Notes: generated by a model not told the origin, from the letters alone. A DNA stretch of 64,000 nt from Nemophila menziesii (GCA_029959085.1 JARWIR010000031.1:8122001-8186000), one strand, 5' to 3'; shown: positions 24,601 to 39,760, counted from the first letter of the stretch. Translations and numbers: made by a program.

Positions 24601-26520
24601 TTGGTATCCCCCTAGTGTGCATAAAATTTTATGGATCATTCCAAGTAGTAAAGTAACTATTTTATCATCTCCATATGTATTGTAAAACTTATAGTTTGTG
24701 TTTAATGACGTTCAATGAAACGTTATGTAACAAAATAATATATATTGTTTTTGGTTTCAATAATTAATAAGAGTAAAAGAATAAGAAAATGTCTACTATT
24801 CACATTAATCGGGAATCAAACTATGTTTACTATTCATATTAATCGGGAATCTATATATCACCTAAGCCTCTTCTTAATTCAAATGACAGTGATGTTTACT
24901 ATTCACATTAATTGTGACTCAATAAGGCACCTAAACATCACATGTATATTCCTACATATTAATTAGGCACTAATGAATTTAACTCTTTTAACGGCTATGT
25001 AAATTTCTATATTATTTTTATTCGAATAGAAATAAATATCTCTAATATCTACTTCCACCTTTAAAATTCCCCTCCAGTAATTCATAAACTAGGGCTAATA
25101 AATTAAGTGGACTTTATAATGAAAAAAACCATATACAAGATAATAAAATACATATTAATAAATATCAATTAAGCAAAAACCCTAAATTCATACAAAAAGC
25201 CTCAATTCATAATTCTAGGGTTCATAAGAAATTGTCCAAAACTAATGAAGAGAGTATTTCGTTAACAATATATAGTTAATCATAATCATAATTAAAGAAT
25301 AAAATTTAATAAATAAAAAGTTAAAGTCTTACAATGATTTGATTATGATGAAGATGTTAATGACTTCTCCTTTCTTCTCGTTTGACTTTATCTTCAATTG
25401 CGTTTTTATCATAACATGTTGGAAAGCTAATTTATATTGTAATTTTTGTAGCTCTCTTTCTACGGTCAGTATGGTTTCAACATAGTAAAAATCCAATGGT
25501 TTTTTTTTACAAAAACTAGATGGCCTTAGTCATCTCATAGAAAACGTCCATAGATTCCTGGCTAACTTTGAATCGAATTATGTTTACGGCCACGTAAACT
25601 AGATTTAAATGGCTATCTTGTGGTATTGAACTGGTGTCTAACTATTTTTCAATAGTTTTCGTCATTACTTTAAATTTGGCAACATATTCAGAAAACATAT
25701 ACTCAAAATTAATAGGATATGACTCCCATCCTATATTTGATTGTCCAATATCAACATATTAACCATTAATTATACTGATAAAAAAAATATCATAGGTTAA
25801 CTAGGTAGTTACTTAATTAGTTTTTGAATGACATAAATATAGGGTATGTCTCATAATACGAATGGTATTGGACAATCCAATATTGGATATAATTATTTTC
25901 TAAATAAATATAGAGTCATATAGTCTAATTTTTTAATAACATTCGAAAAATGTAGAACCTTTTTTAATAATATATAGTAATATAATACAATTAACTCAAA
26001 AGAAATTTGGGGTTTAATCTTGTACTTATATATTATTGTTAGTAGGGAAATAGTTGGATAAACTAGAAATGTAGTGTTGGCCACAACTTTTACTATATGG
26101 GATGTTGAAGAAGGTAACATTATGGCATTTTAGGGAGCTTAACATAAAATAAAATAAAGTCCACAACATTATGAAAATCATTTAAAATAAATTAATTCTA
26201 CTAAAAAGCCTGTAACTTTAATCCTTGATTGTCTGTGTAGTGAGAACAAAACGAAAGGTGACAATTAAAAACACACCCTCTTTTTTATTGTTACAAGATT
26301 GTGAAATTATTCTCGACAAGTTTTGTATCCAGGTTATAAAAATTTTTTCAATGATATTATGGTTATGTTTGATAAAATGGTTATTGTTGCGGAAATAATG
26401 AATTGTAGGTCCTCCAAAAATGGATTCTACAAAATCATGAAGGATGGGAGATATTTGTATACCCGCTAAACAAATTATTTCTCTTAATTTTGTTTTGTAA
26501 AATATTAATATTGTATGCAA
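21651..26520. repeat. Tandem unit 2, 3' part with internal duplication
   Basis: After the foldback element the unit resumes in a late phase (TTATTGGAAGATATAATTG at 21722, CATACACACTATACTTAATA at 21972) and holds a short telomere-like scrap (22298-22360). It then repeats the late phase (GTGTGATCGCTTTAGAGCC at 22409, ATTGGACGATATAATTG at 22867) before the main array T2 and the post-array segment (24572-26520). The same duplicated arrangement follows 61311, so it arose before that duplication. No gene is seen. Confidence 0.75.
23428..24572. repeat. Telomere-like degenerate array T2
   Basis: The array contains CCTTAA/TTAACC hexamers, a CCTTAG zone at 23742-23800, and terminal CCTTGAA heptamers at 24478-24495. 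Left and right borders match those of T1, T4 and T5, so the array belongs to the unit rather than being inserted independently. Confidence 0.9.
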
Positions 26521-27578
26521 ATATTTGTGACTGAAATGATATCACAAAAACCTACACCATGCACGTGACATAACCATAATTATAATGAGCGACTAAATCA
26601 TTGAGAAAGAACATGAATATCGAAGTCAAAGGAACTCATATTTTGGTATTTAGATGTCGATTAAGTATTCAGTATATTGGGGTAGAGTCAAAAAATGTAA
26701 CTGGATCACACAAAACATAGATTTTGTGTTATTTTCATACACATTGTGTAATTAACCCCATTGTAAACTACCTAAATTAATTTCCACAAATAATAAAATA
26801 ATAAGCTTTATTTATTAATGTTATAAGCTTTATTTACCTGAATATGATATAAATATATCAAAAACTAATTAGTTGTGAGATAACTAATCTCTTAGTGTAA
26901 TACATGTTAGTATATTTGGAATAGTTTACTTTATTTTATTTTCAATAGATGTATAAATGTGGTGTTTAATAACGTTTTCAATTTTGTAGCCCATATTTTC
27001 ATCCTTATAAGACATGAGTATTACTGATTCCTTTAAGTATTAATATAATTTGACAAATTCTATACTTGATATTGTAAAATTAGTAAAATCCTGTACAAGA
27101 TTAAAAACATAAAACACACCAAGTCTACAAATCCCATAGAGTATTTAAAATCCATAAGAATCTTATAGAATTTCTAATGAAAGTAGTTATTACTGCAAAT
27201 ATGAAAGAAATGTATACATTGTTATTTAATCACTTTTAATGAAATTTAATTCAAATCTAATACACATGTTTGTTTGAAATATGATAAAATATAAAGTTAC
27301 ATGTACATTCCATAAAATTTAAATTAAAATATTATACATGTGTCTGTGGATTGATACATTAATTGTTTCTTACTTTCTATTTAAATTTTCTTTATTCACT
27401 ACCATTTAATAAATCGTACCTACATAAACATATTTTTAGGACAACTACATAACATACCAACCCTCATAAAAAAAGATTTCATACACAATTAAAGAAAATA
27501 AATATAAAAATCTATTTATTATATATAGATATGTTTGATAAATATATTTATGCTCTTATATGATAAACTAATTAAAAA

Positions 27579-27581
<3 letters not shown>

Positions 27582-27657
<76 letters not shown>

Positions 27658-27658
27658 A
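27582..27658. repeat. Long (TA)n microsatellite ending in GTGTGT, unit 3
   Basis: An uninterrupted TA run of roughly 68 bp is followed by TGTGTGTATG. It sits at the homologous position to the short tract in unit 1. Confidence 0.95.
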
Positions 27659-30600
27659 TGTGAAAAGATGCATATTTGAAAATTTAAAAAAAATACAAAA
27701 ATATATTTAAAAAAAATATAAGCCTATATTTTCATATATAATAAGATAAACAATATATGAATCTATATATATAAAAAATTTTGCAAGATCAATAATTAAA
27801 ATATATAGATCCATACAAAACATATAGATCTATATAAATATGTTAGATACTTAGACATATACATAAATATGGTATAAAACTTTATTAAAAGAATGATGTT
27901 TTAAACAAAAAAACTATTATATGATTTTGGTGTAATAGTATTGAATCTTTTAATTAGTTATTATAGTATATAAAAATATGATAAATTAATATTGTTGGAG
28001 AGAAATATGAAATGAAACTGAGAGTTAAGTTTTAGATTGTACATATTTTTATAACTTATTAGGTAGGGTGACAGAGAGTTGATGTGGGTTTATGTAAAGC
28101 AAGCGGAACTTATAAATAGTTAGCTTAAAAAACCCACCAATGATGGGCCTAAATAAAGAAAAGCCTCCATTTTGGCCTTTGCTTTGATCGATTTACGAAT
28201 TACGTTGGGTTCATACTCAATCATAACTACCACTACTGAAGAAGAGTTTATATATGAAATATAAGTAGTAGATATGACCCGTTATTGAAGACATTTCCAA
28301 ACAGTTAATTCTACTTTTACAAATGTTATAATAATAAAAAGGGAGGGTGATGTGATTATAAACGAGAAGATGAGAAATTAATGAGAATTATGAGAGATTT
28401 TTTGGGATTTTGAGTTTTAATAGAAAAAGTTAGGTGTATAATAATTTATTTTACAAATACTCGAACTAAATGTTAAAAAAACGTATCACATACATATATA
28501 GTGTGAACCCAATCCCATCAATGACATATTTTGTATAAATCAAAAGAAAGACATAAAATTTCATATATATTAGGTGTGAAACAAAAAAACTCATCGTTTG
28601 CAAATTTAATGTAGAATTATAACAAGACATATCATTTGTCTAATTTCTTCTGTGAAATCAAAGAAACATGGCTTACTGTGAGTTTAACTTGGACATAAAA
28701 TAACTTTTCTTGTTCTTTTATTCAAATCAATTTATATACAAATGTGAAAAATATTTTATTTTGTGAGATTTGTGGTATAATATTACTTAATAATTAATTA
28801 CATTAATAGTATGCAAATTTTAGTTCAAGAAACATATATACTTACAGTTACACATATGTAAAAAAATTCCCCTTAAATAAAAAAACACACTTTTCACATT
28901 TCAAGTATTTCAAAATGACAATAAACAATTTACATAGATTTATCAAGGGTGACTGACATGGGTGTTTTTGAGACCAATTTAATCGCCAAAAGGAAAACAT
29001 TTTGCTAGATTATTTTCCAAATAATTTACTACATGTGATAATAAGTATGAACCACAATAGTAACTGAGTATTAGTATTATTCATCTCCGACCACTACCCA
29101 CCGTCCACCGCTGGCACCGCCATCCGGGGAGTACTCTTTGTTTCATTGACTACACAGCCATTGAGTATTTATGATATTTATCCTTAAACACCATCCACCG
29201 ACCACCAACACAGCCACCCAAGCGTACTTAGTGATTCAATGTGTACGAAATCACTAAGTACGAAAATCGTGGATTAGAGAAATCACTAATTATGAAAATT
29301 CATTGAGTATATTCAGTTAATCTGTAACTATGCTTAGACAATCAGCAAACTACACTCTAAATCATTGAGTATACTCCGTGATTTCTAAATATTACCTAAA
29401 AAATGGCACACATTTATTTTTATGATTGAACCAAAAAAAAATTAATAAAAAATAAATAAATCTGTTATACCTATAAGAAAAAAAATATATGAAAAAAGTT
29501 ATAAGATATTTAAAGAAAAAAATTAAATAATCATGTTGAATGTTATATATCTATGTTGAATGTTACTCCAAGGAAAAAAGCATATCAAATAATCATGAAC
29601 AACAAAATCTCATCAAAAAATTTCGCCTCTATAGTAAGATTTGTTATTTCAAACTCAACAACTCAAACTCCAATCTACCATGGAAATATAGATCTACCAA
29701 TAGAAAATAGTCTGGATGGTTGAGTAGGTTGGAGAAGAAGAGTATTTTGAGAGGTGTTTAGATATTCTAGGTGGTAAATGTGATTAATGTGTCTTTATGT
29801 ACATATATATAAATATGATATTGGAAAATATCTCTTCAAGACCCGTTGACAAAGATCTCATCTATAATTTTCGAAATAAGCCGTAATTTAGTCCCTGCTA
29901 ATAATAGATTCTATATCATAACATTTATCACAATAAGAAGATTGTAGTAAAATCCTATGACTAAGTTAATATTGTAGTAATGTTTTATTAGATATAAATT
30001 TTTTTTACCAATATTCATGGGCGGATTTACAATCTTATCGACAACCATGACAATTCATCACAATCATATATCTTTAGGAGATATATGTTGTGATGAATTG
30101 ACATGATCACGATTGGATTGTAATCATTTATGTTTCCTAGAAGATTAGAATAAACATGATTGTTAAACCTTTAAAGCTGGATCGATGTTTATAAGAGATT
30201 CACAGAAGGGGATGTATATGGTGTAGTTTTTCATAATATATATTGTTAGGGAAATGTTTAGAAATAGTTGTTGTGTTGATGGAAAAATATTGATGGAAAA
30301 TTATTAATGAATAGCATCTATTTATATGTGAGCAGATGGCTAAAAAGGGAATGAACAAGAAGCTTCCAGATTTCAAAAATTATCAAGTTTGATCATATAA
30401 CAATATATATATAAAAGTTGTTAATAAAAGATGATAAGTATAATAATATAAAATACATGGGTGTGATCGCTTTACAGCTGTCTCTCAACATATATAAAAG
30501 ATGGCTTAGTTTATCCCCTTATCTTTGATGGTTGGGATCACTCCAAAAAATATATAACTAATATTATGGGACGCACTATAATTTAATTATATATTATATT

Positions 30601-31777
30601 TATTCCAAGTATATATTAAAATACAATAAAAATTATACTATTATAGTTATAATCCCATAAAACTAATTTGTTTGCCCGTGCTATCTAATTATCAATATCT
30701 AGTTACTTTTTTAATCCATCAAATTTATAAATACATTCTTTATTTATAAGTTTTTACTAAATATATAACTTAACTGTGAATGAATATCTTCAGTTTGATT
30801 TAATTTTAAAGCTATAATATATACATATATATATATATATATATTAATTAAATAATTGAATACAAAAATATATTTGTATATATCTTTTTATGGGCATAAT
30901 AAATGTTAATATAGTACGCAAAATTTTTAGACCATATATATCAATATTATATAACATCTGTTGACCAAAGGTTAGGAATTTACATCATAAAGCATTTTTT
31001 TAAACAGTTCACATCCTTTACATATACGATTTTCAGGACCATCTACACTACCTAAATTCACCCAGTGCATTTAATTTCTTATTTTTGCAAATAATTTTTT
31101 TTTAATTATTACCATATTACTTTTTCGTCGAAACCATTATAATTTATTTGACGATATAATTGCATATTAAAACATGTAACGACGTTATAATTTTAATATT
31201 TCAAGAATTTTTTGATACATTTACGTTCAACTTTTTATGTATATTGTTATTGAGTTTGTGACATTTAAAATTATTTATCTTTTACCACTACATATATATG
31301 ATAAAATAAACTTTTTAAAATGACATGTCAACTCTACATAAAAGACAAACACGATCGTTTGTGAACAATTAATTTACTTATTCGCATTATTGTAAAAATT
31401 GTTTTTTAATAATAAAATAAAACTTAATTGTCTCTTATCTCACTCCATACACGTTATACACAATATTCTATTTTAACCAGGGGACCTAGGTTTGATACCA
31501 TAAATGGAACAAAACTTGTTTTAAAGGCTCACATAGGGGATTTTGGTTCGCTTGCCTATTAATAGAACAAAAGCTTGCCTTTTCATTACCTATAAATGAA
31601 GAACCTTTAATCTCAAACCACGAACAATGAAAATTGAATTAATTTAATAAAAAAAATGTGTGCAAGCTAAATCCTATAAATGTTTTATAAGCATAAAATA
31701 ATATGTACAAGAAATCAAAAATCATGAACCACACACTTCAAAATATTTGGATATGTGTTAATATAATAAAAAATCAC

Positions 31778-32436
31778 GTTAACCTTGACCCTACATGTAA
31801 ACTTTACCGTTAACCATACGGTTAAACGTAACACTAAACCGTGCATTTTATCTTAAATCTAGAACTTAAAACTTAAAACTTAAAACTTAACTTTCATCAT
31901 AACCTTAAACTTAATGTTTCTTTTAACCTTTACCCTAACCCTAATCTTATCCTTACCCTTGAGTTTTAAACCTTAATTATAACTTGAACTAGATAAAAAA
32001 GATTTGACCTCAAACATAAAGCTTATAACATTATTCTTTAAGGTTTGAACCTTAATTCTAACCTTAACCAAATGAAGTTTAATCGCGCTTATATCTACCT
32101 CTAACATTAAATTTGAATAACGTGAAACTTAAACATCAACTTAACCTTAGACTTGACCTTTACCTCAAAGTTAGCCCTTAGACATAATCCTAACCTTTAC
32201 CATAACAAAAAATTTAAACTAAAACCTTAACCTTTAACCTTAACATTAAATGTAACTCTAACCTTAACCATAACCTTAAACTTAACCTTAACCATGAACT
32301 TAACCTTAATATTAGCCTTAGTCATAGCCTTATCATTAACCATACCCTTTGCCCTAGCCTTAACCTTTTACTTAGCTTTTTCTTTTGACTTTTCCTTAGC
32401 CTTAGTTAGCCTTAGCCTAGTCGTATCCTTATCCCT

Positions 32437-32478
<42 letters not shown>

Positions 32479-33244
32479 CCTTAGCCATAACCTTAACCTT
32501 AACCGTAACATTAAAATTATCATTGCCATTAATTTTAACTTAACCTTAACATTAAAATGAACCTTATAATTAACCTTAACCTTAAACTTAACCTTAAACT
32601 TAACCTTAACCTTACCTAATACTCTTTACTACTTAACCCACCTTAACATCAACCCCTTAATTATTAATCTTAAAGAGATCAATGACCTTATTCTTAACAT
32701 TAACCTAAAATTAACCTAACATTAACCATACCCATAACCTTAACCTTACCCTTAAACTTAAACTTAAAGTTTTACTTTGCCATGACTTTAACATTAACCT
32801 TAATCTTAACCTTAACTTTAACCCCAACCTTAACCTTAACTTTAACCTTGACCTTAACTATTACCTTAACCTTAATCTTATCCTTAACCTTAATTTAAAC
32901 CTTAATCATAATCTTATACTTAATCTTATCCTTCAATCTTATACCTTAAACCGTAAACCTTAAACCATAAAACTTAGTGTTTGCTTTAACTTTCACCTTA
33001 ACCTTTACCCAAACCTTAATGTTAACCTTAAACTTAACATTAACCTTAAATCTTTAATGTTATACCTTAAACTTTAAACCTTAAACATAAACCTTAAACT
33101 ATAAACCTAAGTGTTTGCTTCTGCTTTAACCTTCACCTTAACTTTAACCATATCTCTTAAAATTTATGTCTTACACCTGAAACCTTAAACTTAAACTTAA
33201 ACTTAACCTAACCTTGAAACCTTCACCTTAACATTAACCTTAAT
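31778..33244. repeat. Telomere-like degenerate array T3
   Basis: CCTTAA/TTAACC hexamers with short CCCTAACCCTAA runs near 31931, a CCTTAG zone (32300-32430), an AT microsatellite at 32439-32476, then CCTTAA again. The terminal CCTTGAA zone and the first part of the post-array segment are missing. Confidence 0.9.
32439..32476. repeat. (AT)n microsatellite inside T3
   Basis: An AT run of about 38 bp replaces a short TATATATA/CTATATG stretch found at the same place in T5 (53475) and T4 (43238). It looks like recent slippage expansion of an old seed. Confidence 0.9.
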
Positions 33245-35841
33245 GATGTTGTGTGTTTAATGATGTTGAATAGAATGTTGTATAATAATATAATATATAT
33301 TGGTTATTGTTTCGATAATGAATAATTAAAAAGAATTAATTCAAATATAGGGACTAACATAGGGAGGAAACTAGCCCATGATGATCCAATTCACCAAAGA
33401 ACTAAAAGTTAGGGTTAAGAGAATAAGATGATGTTTACTATTCACATTAACTGGGAATCTCGATTCAACCTAAGCTTCTGATTAATTCAAATAATAGCTA
33501 TGTTTACTATTCACATCAATTGTGACTCTAGAAGGCACCTAACCTCTCTCGTCATCACTTTAAAGTTGACAGCGTATACAAAATGAATGTACTCAAAATT
33601 AATAGGGTATGACTTTCATCTTATATTGCATTGTCCAATATTCACATCATAACCATTAATTATATTAATAAAACACGTGTCATAGATGAATTAGATAGTT
33701 ACTATAATTAGTTTTTGGTTAACATAAACATTGGGTATGTCTCATAATACGGTTGGAATTGGACGATCCCATATTAGATAGAAGTATTTTACAAATTAAT
33801 ATAGAGTCATATAGTATAAGTTTTAAATATCATAGGAAACACACACAAATTTTTGAATAAAATCGTCATATAATGCAATCAAATCAAAAGATATTTCATG
33901 CCTCAAACTCCTTTGTCCCCAAATAGAATTGCATGCCTACTCCTTTATGTTTAATTATGTATTCTTATATTAGGGAGATAGATGGATAAAGTATACATGT
34001 AGTGTTAGCCCCGATTTTTAAAGTATGTGATGTTGAAGAAGGTAACATTATGGCAATTTTGGGAGCTGAACTGGAAATAAAAGAAAGTCAACAACACTAT
34101 GGAAACCATTTTAATTAAATTAATTCTACAAAAAAATTTATAACTTTAATCCTTGATTGTTGGTGTAGTGAGCACAAAACGAAAGATGTCAATTAATAAC
34201 ACACCATCTTATTAATTGTTACAAGATTGTGAAATTATGTCCGACACGCTTTAAAACTAGGTTCGTAAATTATTGTCAATAATATTATGGTTCTGTATGA
34301 AAAACAATGATTGTTACTGGACGAATGAAATGTAAGTGCTCCGGAAAGGGATTCTACAAAATGGTGAAGTATTAGAGATCCTTGTATGCATGCTAAGCAA
34401 ATTAATTCTCTTAATTTTTGGTGTAAAAGATTGATAAAATGCAAATAGTTGTGACTGAAATGAATATCACAAAATCTACACCCTACTTGTGACATAACTA
34501 CAATTAAAATGTGCGAAGAAATCATTGAGAATGCACATCATTATCTATGACCAAGTCACCCATATTTTGGTATTTAGATATTCCATTAAGCATTCAATTT
34601 ATTTGGGCAGAGTAAAAAGATGCCATTAGAATACATAAAACACTCTATAGCAGGTCGATGAAGACATTTTGAAATGTCCAAACACTAATGATAGACAATA
34701 ATGACGATTGGATGAGAAAAAAGAATGATCTTCCAAGATAAATAAATATATAAACTAGCAATGCATAAGAGATATGTTCCTTTTAGACAATTCAGAACCA
34801 TTTAACGATGATAAATGTGTCTACACTTAATGTAACACATATATTTTGGTGGCTTATTGACATACGAGATAAGTTAAAACATCACATTACACGTAAAATG
34901 CAATTTAGACCGAAAAGAAATTTTATTCGGAAGGTGATCATAAATAATATGGTCTCGTCGATTTTGAACATAAGTGTATTATTAAACCTACACAAGTACA
35001 TAAATTTTGTGTTATTTTCATGTACATGGTGTAATTAACCTAATCCTAAAATACCTAAATTTAATGTCACAAATAATCAAGTAAATAATCTTTATTTATC
35101 TATGTTATAAGCTTGTAAGTATTCGTGGATATGATATAATCAAACCAACAACTAATTAGTTGTTGCAGAACTAATCTCTTAGTGTGTAATACAACTTAGT
35201 ATTTTAGGAATCGATTATTTTATTTTATTTTCAATAGACGTATCGATGTATATAATAACATTTTCAAATTTTTGGCCCATATTTTCATCCTTAAAAGACA
35301 TGAGCATTTCCGATTCCGTTACGTATTAAAATAATTTGACAAAGTCTATACATGATATAGAAAAATTAGTCATATTTTGTACAAGATCAAAAAAAATATC
35401 ATTTACATAGATTTAAAACACGTCAATGAGTCTACAAATCCTATAGAGATTTTAAAAAACCATAAATATCTTATAGAATTTCAAATGAATATACCATAAT
35501 ACTTACTGCAAATATGAATCAAATATCTACATTCTTATTTAATAAAATTTTAATGAAAATTCCTTCAAATCATATACACATATGATAAAATATGTAAAGT
35601 TACATGTACTTTCCACACTTTCCGTAAAACTTAAATTGTAATTTAATACATCTGTTTGTGGATTGTTTCTTACTTTCTATTTTGACAAATTTTTATTCAC
35701 TACCATTTAATAAATCATACCTACATAATTTTTTTAGAGAGATACATAATATAGAAACCAACATAAAAAATGAAAATATATGTCATACAGAAGAAAAGAA
35801 AATAAATATATAATTCTAATTATTATATATAAATCTATTTG

Positions 35842-35844
<3 letters not shown>

Positions 35845-35891
<47 letters not shown>
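35845..35891. repeat. (TA)n microsatellite, unit 4
   Basis: An uninterrupted TA run at the homologous phase to the tracts at 27582 and 47542. Confidence 0.95.
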
Positions 35892-35895
<4 letters not shown>

Positions 35896-37730
35896 GTATA
35901 AAAGATACATATTTATGAATTTTTAAAATATGCAAATATATACAAAAATATATGTTAAACAATATATTCATATAGTTTCTTATATAAAAATTATACAACT
36001 TTATATATATAAAATATAAAATTTTACAAGATTAATAATAAAATTATATATCTATACAAAAATATAGATCTATATAGATATGTTAAATCCTTAGATATAT
36101 ACATAAATACTTTAGAAAAAGTTATTAAAAAAAATGATGTTATATAAACAAAAAATTAAAGTATTACAAACCAAATCATTAGATTTAAAATATAATTTTG
36201 GTGTAGTAGCATTAAATCGTTTAACTATTGTATTTGTTTTTTTATACTATAACTCATACAAATATATGAAAAATTAATAGGAACAGTTAGGTGCATACTA
36301 CTTTATTATATAAATACTCTAACCAAAAGTAAAAAAGGAGAAAGTATCGCATACATATGTAATGTGAAAGCAATTAAAGAAAATCCATCAATGATATATT
36401 TGAAATGAAATTAAAGAAAGTCAACCAAAGAAAAAAAAAATTATCGGTTGCAAACTTAATGTATAATTATAACAAGACAAATCTTATTTTCTGCGTGATA
36501 TCAATGAAATACAACTCATCGCGTGTTTAACTTGTACTTAAAACATTTTTTCTTGTTCTTTTATTCATATTGAGTGCTCCCAAAATGTGAAAAATATTGG
36601 ATTTTGTAAAATTTGTGCCATAATAGCACTTAATAATTAATTACGTTTTTAGTATGAGAATTTTAATTCAAGAAATATATATACTTAAAGGTACACATAG
36701 GTCAAACTGTTTCCCCTAATATAAACAAACTCAATTTTCACATTACAACTATTTCAAAATGACAATGAATAATTTACATATATCTATAAGGGTGATTATC
36801 CTAGAGTGTCTTGGATACCAATTTAATCGCCAATAAAAAACATATAGCTAGTTTCTTTTCCAAATAACTTACTACCCAATCTTATGAGTGACGTAATTCT
36901 GAAATACCCTCAAAATAAAACAAAAAAACCATATCAAGACTAAAAAATAAGTGAAAATAAGCACGAACCACTGAGTCACTGGTATTGAGTCTCTATGTAT
37001 TAGTATTATTTATCTCCCACCACCACCCACCGACCACCACTATAAACTCCACATGTGGCATACTCATTGATTCATTGACTATGAAGCCTTTGAGTATTAA
37101 TATTATTTATCTTTAAACATCATCCATCGACCACCACCAACACCTCGACCTGGGCGTGCTTAGTGATTCTCTAAGTACGATGTCACTGAGTACAAAAATC
37201 GTTGATTAGAGAATCACATATTATAAAAATTCATTGAGTATAATATATTAATATGTAACTATACTTAGCAAACCAATGAGTATGCTTTGCAAGTCTTTTA
37301 ATATAACTTAGTAAATTTTCTAAATATTACCTAAAAGTACTGATTATTAAAACAAAAATATAGAAAAAAATGACATAATTTTATTTATGATGGAAAAATA
37401 CAATACTTAATAAAAGATAAATAAATCTATTCTACCTATAACAAAATAATATATTACAAATTTAATAAAAAAGTTAACAATATTAAGAGAAAAAAATTGA
37501 TAATGTAAAATCTTGTTTGATGATCTGGTTCAGAAAACTTATTTATGGTTAATGAATAAAACCCCTGTAAATTTAAAATTCAAATATATATATATATATT
37601 TATTTATTTATATGTTTTGAGGTTACCATAAGAACAATGAAATATCAAATATTCTTAAATAAAAAACCTGACGAACAAGTTTTGCTACATAGTTAGATTT
37701 GTCATTTTCGAACTCGCTCGCTCAAACCTC

Positions 37731-37770
37731 ACAAACCTTAACCTTAACCATTAATTAAACCTTTAATGTA
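37731..37770. repeat. Remnant of telomere-like array
   Basis: Only AACCTTAACCTTAACC and a TTAAACC-like border survive before the usual post-array sequence (TTTAATGTAATCC). This marks a deletion of most of the array in this unit. Confidence 0.7.
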
Positions 37771-38617
37771 ATCCCCCTCGGTGTGAGGTGATTTACGCAC
37801 CCAATAGAGTAACTCCCACCAAAATATTATGGATCATTCCAAGTAGTAAAGTAATTTTTTTATCATATTTACAAGGATTGTAAAACTTATAGTTTGTATT
37901 TAATGAAATTGAATAGAATATTGGGTAATAATGTAATATATATTCGTTTTAGTTTCAATAATTAATAATTTAAAAGATATAAATGAAAATATAGGGACTA
38001 ACATATGGAGGAAACTAGCCTGGGTTGATCCAATTCATCAAAGAACTAAAAGTTAGGCTTCATATAATAAAATAATTTTTACAATTCAATATAACTGGGA
38101 ATCTAGATTCCACATAAACATTTACTCAATTCAAATAAGTGCGATATATTACTACATATTTATTAGACACCGGTGAATTAAACCCTTTAAATAGGCAATG
38201 TATATTAATTTTATTCTACTATAAATAAACACCTCTAATATATAGTTCCACCTTTCAATCCCCTTCGAGGTGTGATTCATAAACTAGGGCTAATAATTGC
38301 ATGGACTTTAATAAAAAACTTTATACAAGATAATATAACATACGTATAAAAAAATATCAATTAGGCAAAATCTCTAAATTCATACAAAAAGCCTCAATTC
38401 ATAATTATAGAGTTAATAAGAAATCATCATAAGCTAATAAAGAGAGTATTTAATAAATAGTATAAAGTTAAGCATAATAATAACTCTGAATAAAATTTAA
38501 TAAAAAAAAGTTAAAATGTTACAAAAATTTGATTATGATGAAGATGACAATGACTTCTCATTGCTTCTCGCCTGACTTTATCTTCAATTGGATTTTGATA
38601 ATAGGGAGTGAAAAAGT

Positions 38618-38785
38618 CTGAGAGATTAGGGACGAAATCACAATTTTTCGTCGCTAATGGGCCAAATAGCGACGAAGGGATAGAGACGACAAATTAGCGA
38701 CGAATTATCGTCACTAACCCTGATTAGGGACGAAATGATGGTATTTAGCGACGACCCGTGTCGTCGCGAAACCACGCGAATCCAG
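38618..38785. mobile_element. CACTA right-end fragment lacking the last bases
   Basis: This aligns with the right end of CACTA-2 at 60911-61077: GATTAGGGACGAAATCACAA, repeated TAGCGACGA / TCGTCGCTA motifs, GTGTCGTCGCGAAA, and GCGAATCCAG. It stops at CCAG, five bases short of the terminal TAGTG. It is flanked on the left by post-array sequence and on the right by head sequence (TTATTGTCACAAATAATGAC), about 1.5 kb of unit being absent between these phases. Confidence 0.85.
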
Positions 38786-39717
38786 TTTATGAATTTATTG
38801 TCACAAATAATGACATAGTAAGCTTTATTTATATATGTTATAAGCTTGTAAGCATTCATGAGTATTATATTAATATATCAACAAGTAATTATTTGTGGCA
38901 TAACGAACTCTTAGCGTGTAATACAACTTAGTATTTTAGGAATCGTTTATTTTATTTTATTTTCAATAGACGTATAGATGTGTATAATAATATTTCAACT
39001 TTTTAGCCCATAATTTCATCCTTATAAGACACGAGTATTACCGATTCCTTTAAGTATTAATATAATTTTACAAAGACTATACATGATCTTGTAAAATTAG
39101 TCAAATTTTGTACAAGAATAAAAAAATAAAACACACCAATGAGTCTACAAATCCTATAGAGTTTTTACAATCAATAAAGATCCTATTGAATTTCAAATGA
39201 ATAAACAATAATAGTTACTACAAATATGAAATAAATACCTACATTCTTATTTAATAATATTTAATGAAACTTAATTAAAATCTGATACATATGTTGGTTT
39301 ATAATATTATAATGTAAAATTACATGTACTTTCCATAAAACTTAAATTTCAATTCAATACATGTGTTTGTGGATTGATTCGTTAATTGTTTCTTACATTC
39401 TTTTTAGAATTTTTTTATTCAATACCATTTAATAAATAATACCTACAAAAACATATTTTTAAAGAGATACATTATATAGAAACTAACATAAAAAACAAAA
39501 AACTATTTCATACACAATTAAAGAACATAAATATATAAATCTATTTATTATATATATATATATATGTTTGATAAATAAAATTTTGTTTTTATATAATGAA
39601 TTAATAAAATACTAATATATATAATTTGCAAATATACATAAATATAAAATTTATTATATATAGATATGTTTGATAAATATATTTGTGTTTTTTATATAAT
39701 GAACTAATAAAATACTA

Positions 39718-39726
<9 letters not shown>

Positions 39727-39756
<30 letters not shown>
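39727..39756. repeat. (TA)n microsatellite, unit 5
   Basis: A TA run of about 28 bp at the same unit phase as the other AT tracts. Confidence 0.9.

Positions 39757-39760
<4 letters not shown>

Larger units (their letters stand above)
26521..34490. repeat. Tandem unit 3 (beta type)
   Basis: Closely parallel to unit 1 over nearly its whole length: TGACATAACCATAATTATAA (26566), GTTGGAGAGAAATATGAAAT (27993), CACCGACCACCAACACAG (29197), CTTCCAGATTTCAAAAATTA (30363), CTCACTCCATACACGTTATA (31439), array T3, then CATTGGGTATGTCTCATAAT (33729). The segment just after the array is shortened: T3 joins directly to AATGATGTTGTGTGTTTAAT at 33242. No coding gene is seen. Confidence 0.8.
34491..38617. repeat. 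Tandem unit 4 (alpha type), shortened
   Basis: Alpha head (ATGAATATCACAAAATCTAC at 34459), ACAAATCCTATAGAG (35432), AT microsatellite (35845-35891), a patch of CACCACCCACCGACCACC (37020), then only a 40-bp remnant of the telomere-like array (37731-37770). The post-array segment (ATCATTCCAAGTAGTAAAGT at 37833) follows, ending in GATAATAGGGAGTG, where a CACTA fragment begins. The late phases before the array are deleted. No gene is visible. Confidence 0.7.
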
